This document shows, piece by piece, positions 33,821-43,233 of a stretch of DNA of 64,000 nt. Each line of letters begins with the position of its first letter. The stretch's first letter is position 1. Source of the stretch: Alistipes sp. (GTDB lineage: Bacteria > Bacteroidota > Bacteroidia > Bacteroidales > Rikenellaceae); contig JAFTOU010000018.1 in NCBI GenBank assembly GCA_017463615.1, positions 62,001-126,000 on the forward strand. The letters run 5' to 3'. The notes beneath the pieces were generated by a model. It was not told where the DNA came from. It did not search any database and worked only from the letters and a program-made list of their open reading frames with translations. A program made the position numbers and the translations under genes.

Positions 33821-35050
33821 TTATTTATCATCTTTTACTCTCTCAGCAATAGACTCTGCCGCCATAACTAAGAGGCAGTCGTACTTGAAACTTGACGGGT
33901 CTATACGCATCAAATCGTCGCAAGAGCACAAATCTATATGCGCCTTCTCCCCCTTCAATCGTGCACGCTCGCGCCTCAACGCTGCCGCATCTGCAAATAG
34001 TCTCTCATAGCGATAGCTCTCCTCGGCGGTATAGACGCGAAAACCGAGAGTCAGCTTCTCCACATTCCATCGCGCATGCTCAGACCTTGCAAGGCTCTCC
34101 AACATACCATAACTACTCCAACTGCTGTTCTTTATGCTACGCAATTTTGATGCTATACAATCTGCGCAGAAGAGATTAGATAGTTTTCCATTGATATCTG
34201 TACTCATCTTGTTCCATTTGCGGCATATAGCCAGTCGGGTTGCACGGGCGCATAATATATCCACCAAATTGCGATACTCCTCTACCTCAAACATATCCGA
34301 CACGCAGATGCTATTCAGGCAAGTACCCATTTCGTAGACCATACTCACCATCTGAGCCCTACGAATATCTATGCCGAAGTCTGCAACCTTCCCTTCCCTA
34401 ACACCCTCAGGCACAGCGTAGTACTGATATACCCCATTCTTAAGCGAAGTATTGGCATTTAACCCGCTATTATCAATAACGCTAACTTTCGCGTTGCTAT
34501 TATCCGGGGCAATATAATTATGCAGCTGCTTAATATCATCCACACCTACAAACTCAAACCGCACATCTATAAACGACACCGTCTTAGAGCCCTCAGCCCA
34601 CTCGGTAGCATTGCCATTCTGGTAATAATACTTACAACACCAGATAGCCTCCTTGAGCAGGTTGCCAGTTACACTCTCAAACTCCCGCTTCAGAGCCTTT
34701 ACATCATCAAGGTTTGCAGCCGAAGGGTGAACGATTGTAATAACCGTACGATATTTACCCACCGCGTCATTAAAGTTCGGATAGTGACACACGAGTGCAA
34801 TCTGACGCGCTATGTACAACGACAGCTCGTCACATCCAATAACCACCGCATGTACAGACTCTTCACTCGTGTAGCTAATACCCTCGCCATCAAGCGGTTT
34901 TATTTGGTTGAGCACGATATCGCGTGCAAAAAACTTACAGCGATTGCCCTCAAATAGGTCCTCTTTATCGGGCTTAATCCACCCGAGCATATAAAGTAGC
35001 TCTCTGAATACATTGAGTATCCATCTGAATATATTAAGCAACCATTTCAT
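33821..35050 (-). CDS. Membrane-anchored Rossmann (TrkA-N-like) plus RyR-like protein
   Basis: 409 residues. An N-terminal hydrophobic/amphipathic stretch (about 3-25) precedes a Rossmann-like strand-loop-helix, HAVVIGCDELSLYIARQ (near 67-83), as in TrkA-N ligand-gating domains. After a divergent middle, residues ~325-405 carry SLARSEHARWNVEKLTLGFR, the core of a RyR-like domain, although the HPxLvPY part is degenerate (DLCSCDDL). TrkA-N plus RyR fusions are predicted sensors for ion channels. It lies 3 bp after mscS, so it may gate that channel. The middle third has no clear assignment. Confidence 0.65.
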   Translation of the reverse strand: MKWLLNIFRWILNVFRELLYMLGWIKPDKEDLFEGNRCKFFARDIVLNQIKPLDGEGISYTSEESVHAVVIGCDELSLYIARQIALVCHYPNFNDAVGKYRTVITIVHPSAANLDDVKALKREFESVTGNLLKEAIWCCKYYYQNGNATEWAEGSKTVSFIDVRFEFVGVDDIKQLHNYIAPDNSNAKVSVIDNSGLNANTSLKNGVYQYYAVPEGVREGKVADFGIDIRRAQMVSMVYEMGTCLNSICVSDMFEVEEYRNLVDILCARATRLAICRKWNKMSTDINGKLSNLFCADCIASKLRSIKNSSWSSYGMLESLARSEHARWNVEKLTLGFRVYTAEESYRYERLFADAAALRRERARLKGEKAHIDLCSCDDLMRIDPSSFKYDCLLVMAAESIAERVKDDK

Positions 35051-35053
35051 ACT

Positions 35054-36154
35054 CTAATCTTTTTGATACAGTTTAAGGCCAAACCAACTCAGAGTCATCA
35101 GCATGTGCTCCATAACCGACGACTGCACCTCCTCGTAAGACATAATGCCGCTCTTGCGAATAAAGGTGTAGACCTGCAACGGCACGCCACCCTCGCTCGC
35201 CTGCTCCCTCAGGCGCACCATAAGGCACGGCTCGCGGGTAATATCCCTATTATTCATCAGCCAATGGTGCAAATATCTACGATAGAGGTGGATATTGAGC
35301 GTTGTATGTTGGTGCTCAGCGTACTCCTGGAAGATATATGTAGCATCCTGCCCTGCTGCTTTAAGCCTATCCTCCAAACACTTCAGCTCCTCAGCACTTA
35401 GCTCCTTGATAGAGGTGACATCTATTCTAAACGAGCGACGCATTCTGCGTCCCGTAGTCTTGCCGTCGCGCACCTTCTGATTATTCTGGAAAGAGCTCTC
35501 CTGAAGCTCAAGAATGGAGACATTAGACTCTGTGCCATCCCAATTTCTGACCGTAACAGTCATCAACGATATATCGGTAATCTCGCCATCAACATTGTGA
35601 TTCGGAACCTCTATATGGTCGCCAATACGGAGCAGATTATTCATCCTGAAGTGTATATACGCCACCGCTCCCCTGATAGCATTGCTAAAAACAAGTCCCA
35701 TCACCGCCGCCCCAAGGCTGACAGCAAGCGAATTTTCCTCAGTAATATTAAAACTAACTATCGCATAGACAAGCACCACCCCAAAACCGATGAGATATGC
35801 TATCTGCAACACATTATTCAAACTGTCTTTACGCCTATTATCACTCCTCAGCGTCTTCACAAATCGGCGGAACACCCACAATATATATAGGATATGCAAC
35901 AGCAATAACGCCAGTCCTAACCACGACTTTACCGTAATATTCTCAGTATATCGTAGCCACATATCAAACCCAAACACCGACAAAACAAACACCACCCAGT
36001 CCTTGCGCTTCAACGCCACACCAAACGCATGCCAGCCAGGCTTATTGATAGCCGAAATCATTATACCACGAAAGCACAGCGCCAGAAACCCCAAAAAAGC
36101 CACTCCCAGCGATAGCCACTCCCACCACACTATATTCTTCAAAAAATCACACAT
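35054..36154 (-). CDS. MscS-family mechanosensitive or ligand-gated channel
   Basis: 366 residues. There are about five hydrophobic segments, then the pore helix and beta domain: LGAAVMGLVFSNAIRGAVAYI near 148-168, IGDHIEVPNHNVDGEITDISLMTVTVRNWDGT (positions near 177-208) and the mixed alpha/beta cytoplasmic cap. This fits the YbdG/MscM branch. MscS proteins open on membrane tension or, in some systems, on ligand binding, and are recurrent effectors in nucleotide-signalling defence loci. It is flanked by PrsW 7 bp upstream and the TrkA-N/RyR gene 3 bp downstream. Confidence 0.88.
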   Translation of the reverse strand: MCDFLKNIVWWEWLSLGVAFLGFLALCFRGIMISAINKPGWHAFGVALKRKDWVVFVLSVFGFDMWLRYTENITVKSWLGLALLLLHILYILWVFRRFVKTLRSDNRRKDSLNNVLQIAYLIGFGVVLVYAIVSFNITEENSLAVSLGAAVMGLVFSNAIRGAVAYIHFRMNNLLRIGDHIEVPNHNVDGEITDISLMTVTVRNWDGTESNVSILELQESSFQNNQKVRDGKTTGRRMRRSFRIDVTSIKELSAEELKCLEDRLKAAGQDATYIFQEYAEHQHTTLNIHLYRRYLHHWLMNNRDITREPCLMVRLREQASEGGVPLQVYTFIRKSGIMSYEEVQSSVMEHMLMTLSWFGLKLYQKD

Positions 36155-36161
36155 AATTCAC

Positions 36162-36875
36162 TTAGATTTGTACAACATTATCGCGCTCAAGATGCTCAGC
36201 TATCTTCTTGCTTCCATACTTCCACATCTTGTAACAAAGCCACAAAAATAGTAGCGTCAACACCCCGCTCAGACCTGCCGCCACATCCGAAACAAACAGT
36301 ATGGTATCGTATGCGCCGTGAACCAGAACTGGAGCTAACACCACAAAGATACTATTTTTCTTTGATTCTGAAGGACAAAACTTCGCCAAAGAGTAATAAT
36401 AACCCATCAAAATACCAAAACAGAAGTGTCCTGGAATGGCAAACAGCGCACGAGAGATACCTATAGACATAAATGACTCAGCATCTGAGAATAGATATAA
36501 CAGATTCTCTATCGCCGCAAATCCCAACGAAACACACACGGCATATACGATTCCATCCATCTTCTCGTCAAAATATCTATTCTTGCGAAGGACTAACCAT
36601 AGTATAAACAACTTCGCCAACTCCTCCGGTATCGCCGCACCAAAGAATGATATCCTCACACAATCCTCTATCGTCTGCGCATCCTGCACAAACAACCCCA
36701 TCGCCTCCAGAGGCGAGGATATACACAAAGATAACGGTGCCGCCAACACACCCAACGCAAACGCCTTAAACAACTGTCCCACTGGCTCTGGCGCAATCCT
36801 ATCCTTGCGATATATATAAACCAACAATACCGCCACCGGAATAAGCGCTGTTAGGATAATTGCAATGTAATTCAT
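36162..36875 (-). CDS. PrsW-family intramembrane metalloprotease
   Basis: 237 residues with about seven to eight membrane spans. The family motifs are present: DRIAPEPVG near 24-32, PEELAKLF near 99-106 (EExxK), DGIVYAVCVSLGFAAIEN near 126-143, IPGHFCFG near 168-175 and HGAYD near 208-212. PrsW cleaves membrane anti-sigma factors such as RsiW; relatives of the CPBP/Abi superfamily also occur in immunity loci. Here it sits between a TIR gene and an MscS gene, suggesting proteolytic activation of a membrane partner. Confidence 0.88.
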   Translation of the reverse strand: MNYIAIILTALIPVAVLLVYIYRKDRIAPEPVGQLFKAFALGVLAAPLSLCISSPLEAMGLFVQDAQTIEDCVRISFFGAAIPEELAKLFILWLVLRKNRYFDEKMDGIVYAVCVSLGFAAIENLLYLFSDAESFMSIGISRALFAIPGHFCFGILMGYYYSLAKFCPSESKKNSIFVVLAPVLVHGAYDTILFVSDVAAGLSGVLTLLFLWLCYKMWKYGSKKIAEHLERDNVVQI

Positions 36876-36888
36876 AGTTTTGTTCTAT

Positions 36889-38028
36889 TTAGTTAATTTT
36901 CACCTCTACAATATCATTCCGCCCGCACGGCATAATAAGCGTATCACGCACAAGCTCTACAGATGATGATATACGATACCTTTGTTTCTGATTAGGGAGT
37001 GGGATATATAATCTCACATAACCATTTGCATCAGAAGTTGTCTCGTATGATTCAATCCTAAGACTAACATTCCCAACGCCTTTGCTTTTCTGATGGTCCC
37101 ACAATCTAAACATTACACGACCATATCGTGACGAATCTCTGCTAACATCTATCCTAACATTCCTCTTGAGTAATAAAGATGTATCTACATCGTTGTAGTT
37201 TGGGGCGTTAAATGTGATATTTACCCTCTTATTCAGTAATCGTTGTGGAACATTTTTGAACACCAGAGAATGACCAACACTCTTTATCGTATCTCTCTTC
37301 ACTTCATTATCTAATACCATTGTGACAACCGCATTTTCTAATGGTGGTAAACAGTCGTTACAATATGACACCTCCTTCAGACTCACATTTACACCCACTG
37401 GCAAACTTTTCAACCAAACACCTGCTATCACAGCAATAATTAATAACGCCATTGCACTCCAGCCAATAATCTTCTGAATAAGCAGTCTATGATGTCGTCG
37501 CCAAATTGTATCAAATTCAACTCCTAATAATTTTGAAATCAGTTGAACATAGGCTCGCTCGCGGTTCAACCACGACCATCGGTATATCTTCTCGTGAATA
37601 TTAGCTCCCAACACCTCCGACAAACCAAGTGTTTTTATTATCGGATTAAAACACGCCGTAGCGTCATATCCACTATTAGGCACGCCGTCCACAATAAAGA
37701 AGTGTATATAATCAGCACGCCCAAGTCGGTAAAAAAATTCAATTTCTCGCCCCACCCACTCTGACTGCGCAGAATTTGGAGAGCATATAACTATTAAATT
37801 CCGAGAAGCCTGTAAACGTTCCTGTAGTTCCTTGGATAACACACCTGGTTGAATGTCTGTAGGAGCAAAGAATACAGGTTTTATGGGCGTACGGCTCCAA
37901 CCTCGCTCATTGCATAAAGTCGCAGGCATCCTATAATGCTCCAACTTACGCTGTAATCGTTGCCCCCACTCAAGGTCTTTTGAGCTATAACTTATAAAGG
38001 CAAAATATTTATATTTGTCTATCATCAC
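36889..38028 (-). CDS. TIR-domain membrane protein with C-terminal beta domains
   Basis: 379 residues. TIR domain at ~1-170: FAFISYSSKDLEWGQRLQRK near 9-28, PVFFAPTDIQ near 50-59 and SAQSEWVGREIEFFYR near 84-99, which includes the Glu expected in NAD-cleaving TIRs. One membrane helix follows (near 187-208). The C-terminal ~165 residues are two carboxypeptidase-regulatory/Cna-B-like beta domains (SLRIESYETTSDANGYV). TIR in the cytoplasm and beta domains outside suggest a transmembrane sensor. A decayed homologue of the C-terminal part remains at 41367-41820. The gene is 4 bp after the TPR gene. Confidence 0.82.
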   Translation of the reverse strand: MMIDKYKYFAFISYSSKDLEWGQRLQRKLEHYRMPATLCNERGWSRTPIKPVFFAPTDIQPGVLSKELQERLQASRNLIVICSPNSAQSEWVGREIEFFYRLGRADYIHFFIVDGVPNSGYDATACFNPIIKTLGLSEVLGANIHEKIYRWSWLNRERAYVQLISKLLGVEFDTIWRRHHRLLIQKIIGWSAMALLIIAVIAGVWLKSLPVGVNVSLKEVSYCNDCLPPLENAVVTMVLDNEVKRDTIKSVGHSLVFKNVPQRLLNKRVNITFNAPNYNDVDTSLLLKRNVRIDVSRDSSRYGRVMFRLWDHQKSKGVGNVSLRIESYETTSDANGYVRLYIPLPNQKQRYRISSSVELVRDTLIMPCGRNDIVEVKIN

Positions 38029-38032
38029 CTTG

Positions 38033-39973
38033 CTACTTAGACTGAATTTTGGATATCTTCCACTTTATAACCTCGGTATTCGGGTGTTCCTTCCCAAGAT
38101 TCTTTTCAAATCCCTCCAATGTCTTAGTATAATAGGTTAATGCTTCGCTATAATTCCCCTCAATCTCATAAGCGTGTGCTATACCAAAATACGAAAGCGC
38201 AGTCTTTATATGATCCTTCCCAAATGTTTGTTCTGTAATTACAGATGATTTTTTAAGATAGGTTAAAGCTTCCGAAAAATTCTTTTTTTGACTATATGTA
38301 GTGCCTAAATTCCCATATATAGTTCCAAGTCTCGGATGCTCTTCCCCAAAACAATATTCCAGAATATTTACAGCCCGCTCTGTATAAGTTAATGACTGAT
38401 CCAAATCCCCCTTCTCAAAGTACAAATGACCAATGTTAGCATATACAGTCGCTACGTTAGGATGGTCCTTGCCTAAAATCTTCTCTCTAATATCTACCGA
38501 CTTGAGATAATATTCCAACGCCTGAGTATCATTGCGCAGGCTCTGATAAATCGCGCCTAAATTATTGTAGCATGTTGCGGCACCCAACTCTGCATCCGAT
38601 GCAAGACTCTTTTCTCTAATAGCCAATGCTTTTGAGATATACTCTATTGCCTTATCATAATCCTTCAACTGCGCATATACCTCACCCACATTATTATATG
38701 AGACAGCTGTAATATTATGCTCTTCCCCAAATACCTGTTCTCTAATTACTAAAGACTTTTTATAGTATTCCAATGATTTTGGATAATTATGAAGTGTGCG
38801 ATAAATTGCACCTATATTGTTGTAGGTTGCACTTATCTCTTCTTGTCGTTCCGTCTTGAATATTCTCTCTTTAATCTCTAAAGCTTTTGTTAAATATTCT
38901 AAAGCCTGAGTATGATCAAGTATCTCATGGTAAACGCAACCTATATCATTATAAACCTCAGCCAACAATTCCTCAGGACAATCGTCTTGCGCTTCAACAA
39001 TCTGCAGACATGAGTTATATATAGACAATGCACCTTTGTAATCAGCAACATATCCTGTCATATATTTTGCTGCTTCCAATTGCCACTTAATATTTGTAGT
39101 GTCCAACTGCGCACGGTACTTAATATAGTAGACCGCAGAGTCACGCAAATACTGCTGCTTGAATATCTCAAACTTCCTGTAACTATCAGTAGCTAAGTCT
39201 TCCAACTTACGAATGGCTAAACGCTCACTCTTTTCCAATCGTTTTTGTCGTGCTGAAAGTTTTTCTCGCTCCAATTTATTTGCCTCCTGCAACTCTCGCA
39301 ACTCCTGCTCACGACTACGAAAGCTACCTTTAGTCTGCATCAGGGAGTCTGCTTCTGACAAACGACCATCAACAATGCAATGACTGATACGCAGATTAAG
39401 TTCATCAATCGCATCAAAATCCATTTTTGAATATCGTTCTGCCATCTCAGCAATAAGATTCTCATCCTTTGACTGGTCTGAATAGAGTTTTTGCAACTTC
39501 TGACGGAACTCTTCTACTGTAATCCGATTCTCCTCTCTAAGTCTATTGATTTCAGCTCTACGGGCTTGAAGTTGCTGGGATAGGTTATTTCTAATCTTAT
39601 CTACAATAGCAAGGCTATCCTCCCAAATATGATCAGGAGTATCCAGAACAATTGTATGCGGATTAGAAGATCGTCTATATTTAGTCCATAGGACATCCTT
39701 ATCCACAAGCTCATAACCCTTTTTTTTAACATCTGAAATGGAGTATTCATCTTTCGTTAGCGCAAGCACGAAATTGCCCTTTGTGTCACTAAGCACCGTG
39801 TTTCCATCCTTAACTGCGATACTCGTATCAGGCAATCGCTTACCTGGAATTAAGTGACCAGATTCACTCATACGGCCACGGGTCTTCACATAGCCAGACT
39901 GAAAGTCTTGTGCAAATGCTGCACCTACACTTAAAGATAAAAATAATAGTATATAACAACTAAATCGTTTCAT
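38033..39973 (-). CDS. Exported TPR-repeat protein with coiled coil
   Basis: 646 residues. A signal peptide (MKRFSCYILLFLSLSVGAAFAQ) is followed by a small beta domain (about 25-115), a long coiled coil (REEQ/K-rich, about 125-260) and about eight kinesin-light-chain-type TPR units (ATYNNIGAIYRTLHNYPKS-like, each ~42 residues) from ~320 to 640. It probably acts as a periplasmic protein-binding scaffold. It lies between the two TIR genes, so it may present a cue to the extracytoplasmic parts of those proteins. AT content is clearly higher than in backbone genes. Confidence 0.82.
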   Translation of the reverse strand: MKRFSCYILLFLSLSVGAAFAQDFQSGYVKTRGRMSESGHLIPGKRLPDTSIAVKDGNTVLSDTKGNFVLALTKDEYSISDVKKKGYELVDKDVLWTKYRRSSNPHTIVLDTPDHIWEDSLAIVDKIRNNLSQQLQARRAEINRLREENRITVEEFRQKLQKLYSDQSKDENLIAEMAERYSKMDFDAIDELNLRISHCIVDGRLSEADSLMQTKGSFRSREQELRELQEANKLEREKLSARQKRLEKSERLAIRKLEDLATDSYRKFEIFKQQYLRDSAVYYIKYRAQLDTTNIKWQLEAAKYMTGYVADYKGALSIYNSCLQIVEAQDDCPEELLAEVYNDIGCVYHEILDHTQALEYLTKALEIKERIFKTERQEEISATYNNIGAIYRTLHNYPKSLEYYKKSLVIREQVFGEEHNITAVSYNNVGEVYAQLKDYDKAIEYISKALAIREKSLASDAELGAATCYNNLGAIYQSLRNDTQALEYYLKSVDIREKILGKDHPNVATVYANIGHLYFEKGDLDQSLTYTERAVNILEYCFGEEHPRLGTIYGNLGTTYSQKKNFSEALTYLKKSSVITEQTFGKDHIKTALSYFGIAHAYEIEGNYSEALTYYTKTLEGFEKNLGKEHPNTEVIKWKISKIQSK

Positions 39974-40016
39974 AATTCCAATTTATCAACCTTCTATTTA
40001 GAGACATTCAATAATA

Positions 40017-41261
40017 TTAGTTCGCCGCTTCCATTGAGTTGATACGCTGCTCAATCATCTGAATCTGCCGTGACAAATCGTTCAAGACTAGATCATTTTT
40101 CTCCAGTAAAGCTTTTTTCCCATATAGAAACTCTAACTGAGACTTCATCTCCTGCTTATAAAAGTGTTGATATTGCTCTTTCTTCAAGCCAATTGCGACC
40201 CCTTTAGGGAAATTCTGCCAATCACTTGCAACCTCATAATATGAATCTATTGCTTTTCGTGGAAAATCAGAGATGAATTCCATGTAAGTATAGTATGTTG
40301 AATTCAAGTCTCCTTTAACAATCTCTTTGTTAATATCACGCTGAAAGTTGATTGTTACCGATAAATCTGTAGATGTAATAGCTTTCTGCATTGCCTTTAT
40401 CTCGGTGCGCAACGCGTCAATTGTTTGCCTTGCCACGGTTGCAAACAATTCACAGTCAGTAGGATTCACACCGTAGCAACTAACTAAAAATGCCTGATAA
40501 TCAGTCAAGACTTCATCTTTAACCATATATCCTTTCAGCTCTACCAAACTATTATCTATTACACCTAGCTCCTCAAGAGTAAGTGTCAGTAGCTCTACAA
40601 GTTCATCTCCTGTTTTTAGCTGAGGTATTTCATTACGCATATTGTCCCAGCATTTGTATATCCATTTTGTATACTCTCCACCCTCATCTAAAAGACACAT
40701 ATTAAGAGTTGCGTTATCTACGACTCGTTTGCAAACTGGTATCGCTAATATACGAAAAATAAAAGTACCCAATAATAATATGGTTGCAATTGATAACAAA
40801 GTTATTCCCACGCGAGCAAATAACCTACGCCAATCTCTATGAGGCTTACTAATTAAGTATGATGCTAATCGCTGCATTGACAAATCAAAGAATTCTCTTT
40901 CTCCCGCAGCAACAGCCTGGTATAAACAGAGGTCCTCAATCCCCTTTGGCATTGGACTTGGCCACTTAAACCCACTTAGAAGAACAGGTATGATATTCTT
41001 CTTACACTTCATCGCTTGCATAATTTCCTTACGCACCCAATCTTCTTCATTCTCACATCTATCTAATGCATCTGGAGGCAACACCACAACAAAGTCCGAA
41101 CAGTGGTCAATAACATCGTATAACTGTTCATTAAACTTTCCCGAACGAAGAGTCTCTACATCAAAAAAGACATTATACCCCATCAGTCGCAATTTATTTG
41201 CAATGAGATTTGCCGATTCAAACGAACTGCGTCTATAACTTATAAAAATATCGTATTGCAT
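40017..41261 (-). CDS. TIR-domain protein with membrane helix
   Basis: 414 residues. TIR at ~1-150: YDIFISYRRSSFESANLIAN near 3-22, FFDVETLRSGKF near 31-42, DFVVVLPPDALDRC near 57-70 and EEDWVRKEIMQAM near 73-85, with the Glu typical of NADase-type TIRs. One membrane span follows (near 152-175). The C-terminal ~230 residues are helical and unassigned, ending in a coiled coil. First gene of the seven-gene run, 43 bp ahead of the TPR gene. TIR domains either make NAD-derived signals or deplete NAD; the data cannot say which applies. Confidence 0.82.
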   Translation of the reverse strand: MQYDIFISYRRSSFESANLIANKLRLMGYNVFFDVETLRSGKFNEQLYDVIDHCSDFVVVLPPDALDRCENEEDWVRKEIMQAMKCKKNIIPVLLSGFKWPSPMPKGIEDLCLYQAVAAGEREFFDLSMQRLASYLISKPHRDWRRLFARVGITLLSIATILLLGTFIFRILAIPVCKRVVDNATLNMCLLDEGGEYTKWIYKCWDNMRNEIPQLKTGDELVELLTLTLEELGVIDNSLVELKGYMVKDEVLTDYQAFLVSCYGVNPTDCELFATVARQTIDALRTEIKAMQKAITSTDLSVTINFQRDINKEIVKGDLNSTYYTYMEFISDFPRKAIDSYYEVASDWQNFPKGVAIGLKKEQYQHFYKQEMKSQLEFLYGKKALLEKNDLVLNDLSRQIQMIEQRINSMEAAN

Positions 41262-41366
41262 AATCTGACTAACTTTTATAAAACTATCTATGTAATATGT
41301 ATATCAATTGATTACTAGGGCGCTCATCTTCTCCAATATAGTCTTTATACCCCGTCTTGCTTAATC

Positions 41367-41820
41367 TTATCTTTTTGCAACCGTTTGTTCCAATACCGGT
41401 ATCTCAAAACAAAAGCGCCCCTGTGCATCACTCTTAGACTCCATTTCATCCAGGCGAATTATTACATCCTCTAATGGCTCCCCATCTTCATTGTATACAA
41501 CACCCGAGAATGTTGCGAATGAGGAGTCTCTACTCAGTGATAGTTGTACATCATTCTGCACACCCACGCCTATTCTAACCGGTTTTAATGTAGTTATAGT
41601 ACTGAGCTGCAAACATTATTGGCACATTATAAGCCCTTAAATATCCAGGCAATCTCTTTATTAACAAAATAGTGTCCACATATTCAACTTTGTAATCTTC
41701 CTCCCTTACATGTATCGTAAAAGACTCTTCTATATTATACCAAATCCACAAACCACACTCCCTGATTGGGTTATTCCTCAAGCAAATATATAAAAAAAAT
41801 ATCAAATAATAGACATAATT
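41367..41820 (-). pseudogene. Decayed C-terminal part of a TIR/beta-domain paralogue
   Basis: Two minus-strand frames, broken near 41575-41590, together match the C-terminal half of the TIR protein at 36889. The upstream frame reads FTIHVREEDYKVEYVDTILL ... PIMFAAQYYN, comparable to RVNITFNAPNYNDVDTSLLL. The downstream frame reads QLSLSRDSSFATFSGVVYN ... SDAQGRFCFEIP, comparable to RIDVSRDSSRYG ... TSDANGYVRLYIP. No TIR domain or start codon remains. It lies just upstream of the TIR operon, so it looks like a remnant of a duplicated operon member. The rest of 41262-42039 shows no gene. Confidence 0.6.
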
Positions 41821-42039
41821 GACAATAAGTTTGTCCTTCTGGCGCATTTGCAGATAACTATTCGGATATGCAATGTTGTTCAATTGAAAAACATTTTCTA
41901 ACTTTGTTAGGCCTTGTGCCCTCGGTGATGCCGGGTGGAACATTCTTACGAAAGTGGACTATTCTCAACTCCGCACTTTCGCTTTCTATTTTAAGGACTC
42001 GCCATATAGGAGTTGAATGGCAAAAACTACTGACTTACT

Positions 42040-43074
42040 ATGGAGAATAAAGAACAAATTCTAAACCTGATTAAAAATCATATTATCCCTGTGTTAAAAG
42101 TCGAAGAAGGGGGCAATAGAGATACAGCCTCTAACGACAGTTTTTCGTATGTGCAGCAGCGTGCAATGATAAATCGAATCTTTAAATCAACATCCGAAGA
42201 GTACAACCAGCAATCAATTATGTTACGACTGATTGTGATTGATTCGCTATACTCCACCAATGCTGCGTATAGTTATTTCTCGTTTGAGGAGATGGCAAAA
42301 AAGATTTATGAATTGGGCAAGACTGAGGAAAGTGCTGCTCAATACTTTTACGATATAGTTGAGAAAAAGAATAATGGAGAGGACTTATTCTCCGCCAATT
42401 ATGGCATTCGCAAGAACTTGGCGAATGGCAGTAAACAGATGTCGCTAATGTCAAAATATGCCTACTATGCTTTATTGCAGAATCCTACAGAATACCCGTT
42501 AGGCTTCCCTATTTACGACAGTTTGGCTATTAAGATGTATTGTAATAAATTGAGCATTCCTGAAAACAAAAAGTTTACAGAAAATCAGGCAAATAATAAC
42601 AATGTAGCTATCAAAGTTTATATTTCTGCGCTAAATGAGTTAAGAGAGGCTATTTTCGACAATGATGATTTGTATGAAGGCTATCAGCAATACGATCTCC
42701 TTGATGCCTACCTTTGGCGTATGGGCAAACTTGACGGGGGTAATTATTCACTACTACTTGAGCGTAAAGATTATGAGCAATTTATTACTAATCTTGGACT
42801 TAATACTGAAGAGAAAGAGTCAAGAACAAAATATAACAGCAGAATCTTTGATCCTTTCAAGAATAAACAGTTAAACAACAAAAAGGGAACAAAAGATAAG
42901 GATGGAAATGTAGTGTATAGTTACGACTTCAACGACCTTGTTAGATACAAATGTGCAACGATGGACATTAGTGATATTCTCAAAGGTATCAAAAATGAAC
43001 ATCTACTGCCAATGATTGAGCATTGGAGACATTTTTATGTCAAGGAGAACGAATACAATAATTTGAATCAATAG
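42040..43074 (+). CDS. Uncharacterised protein, possible OGG-fold/HhH member
   Basis: 344 residues, AT-rich. The segment MSLMSKYAYYALLQN ... GFPIYDSLAIKMYC (near 145-185), followed by YDLLDAYLWRMGKLDGG (near 222-238), resembles the 'SKYLHF...FPIYDS...D.YLW' pattern of 8-oxoguanine glycosylase-fold proteins found in bacterial conflict loci. The catalytic Lys/Asp of true glycosylases could not be placed. The N-terminal 100 residues and C-terminal tail are unassigned. It is the first gene of the island, about 780 bp from the divergent TIR operon. Confidence 0.4.
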   Translation: MENKEQILNLIKNHIIPVLKVEEGGNRDTASNDSFSYVQQRAMINRIFKSTSEEYNQQSIMLRLIVIDSLYSTNAAYSYFSFEEMAKKIYELGKTEESAAQYFYDIVEKKNNGEDLFSANYGIRKNLANGSKQMSLMSKYAYYALLQNPTEYPLGFPIYDSLAIKMYCNKLSIPENKKFTENQANNNNVAIKVYISALNELREAIFDNDDLYEGYQQYDLLDAYLWRMGKLDGGNYSLLLERKDYEQFITNLGLNTEEKESRTKYNSRIFDPFKNKQLNNKKGTKDKDGNVVYSYDFNDLVRYKCATMDISDILKGIKNEHLLPMIEHWRHFYVKENEYNNLNQ

Positions 43075-43120
43075 CCCTGCTTTGCAACAGCTTAATTATC
43101 AACGCTTTACAAAATAGATT

Positions 43121-43175
43121 AAAAAAATAGTTGCGATTTTCACTAAAGATTTTCTGTTTTTTAGTATATATATAA
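43121..43175 (+). promoter_or_regulatory. Island promoter-like motif, copy 1
   Basis: An A-run, TAGTTGCGATTTTC, ACTAAA (43142-43147) and TATATATATA (from 43165). The same two boxes, ~23 bp apart, precede the genes at 45515 and 47493. It differs from the usual TTTG / TAnnTTTG promoter. Confidence 0.45.
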
Positions 43176-43212
43176 CAGGAGTTAATGCCGAAAATCCCAT
43201 AAAGAGTAGGCA
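43176..43212 (+). promoter_or_regulatory. Repeated 5' leader motif, copy 1
   Basis: CAGGAG, then TGCCGAAAATCC, AAAGAGTAGGCA. TGCC and GGCA can close a small stem. A near-identical copy lies at 43758-43792 upstream of the next gene, 22 bp before its start (21 bp here). Confidence 0.5.
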
Positions 43213-43233
43213 TAAGAAATATCTTAAACTATT

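Noticed and set aside
41868-42050. 60-codon plus-strand frame before the island's first gene
   Set aside because: No recognisable features, and it overlaps the start of the better-supported 42040 gene in another frame.
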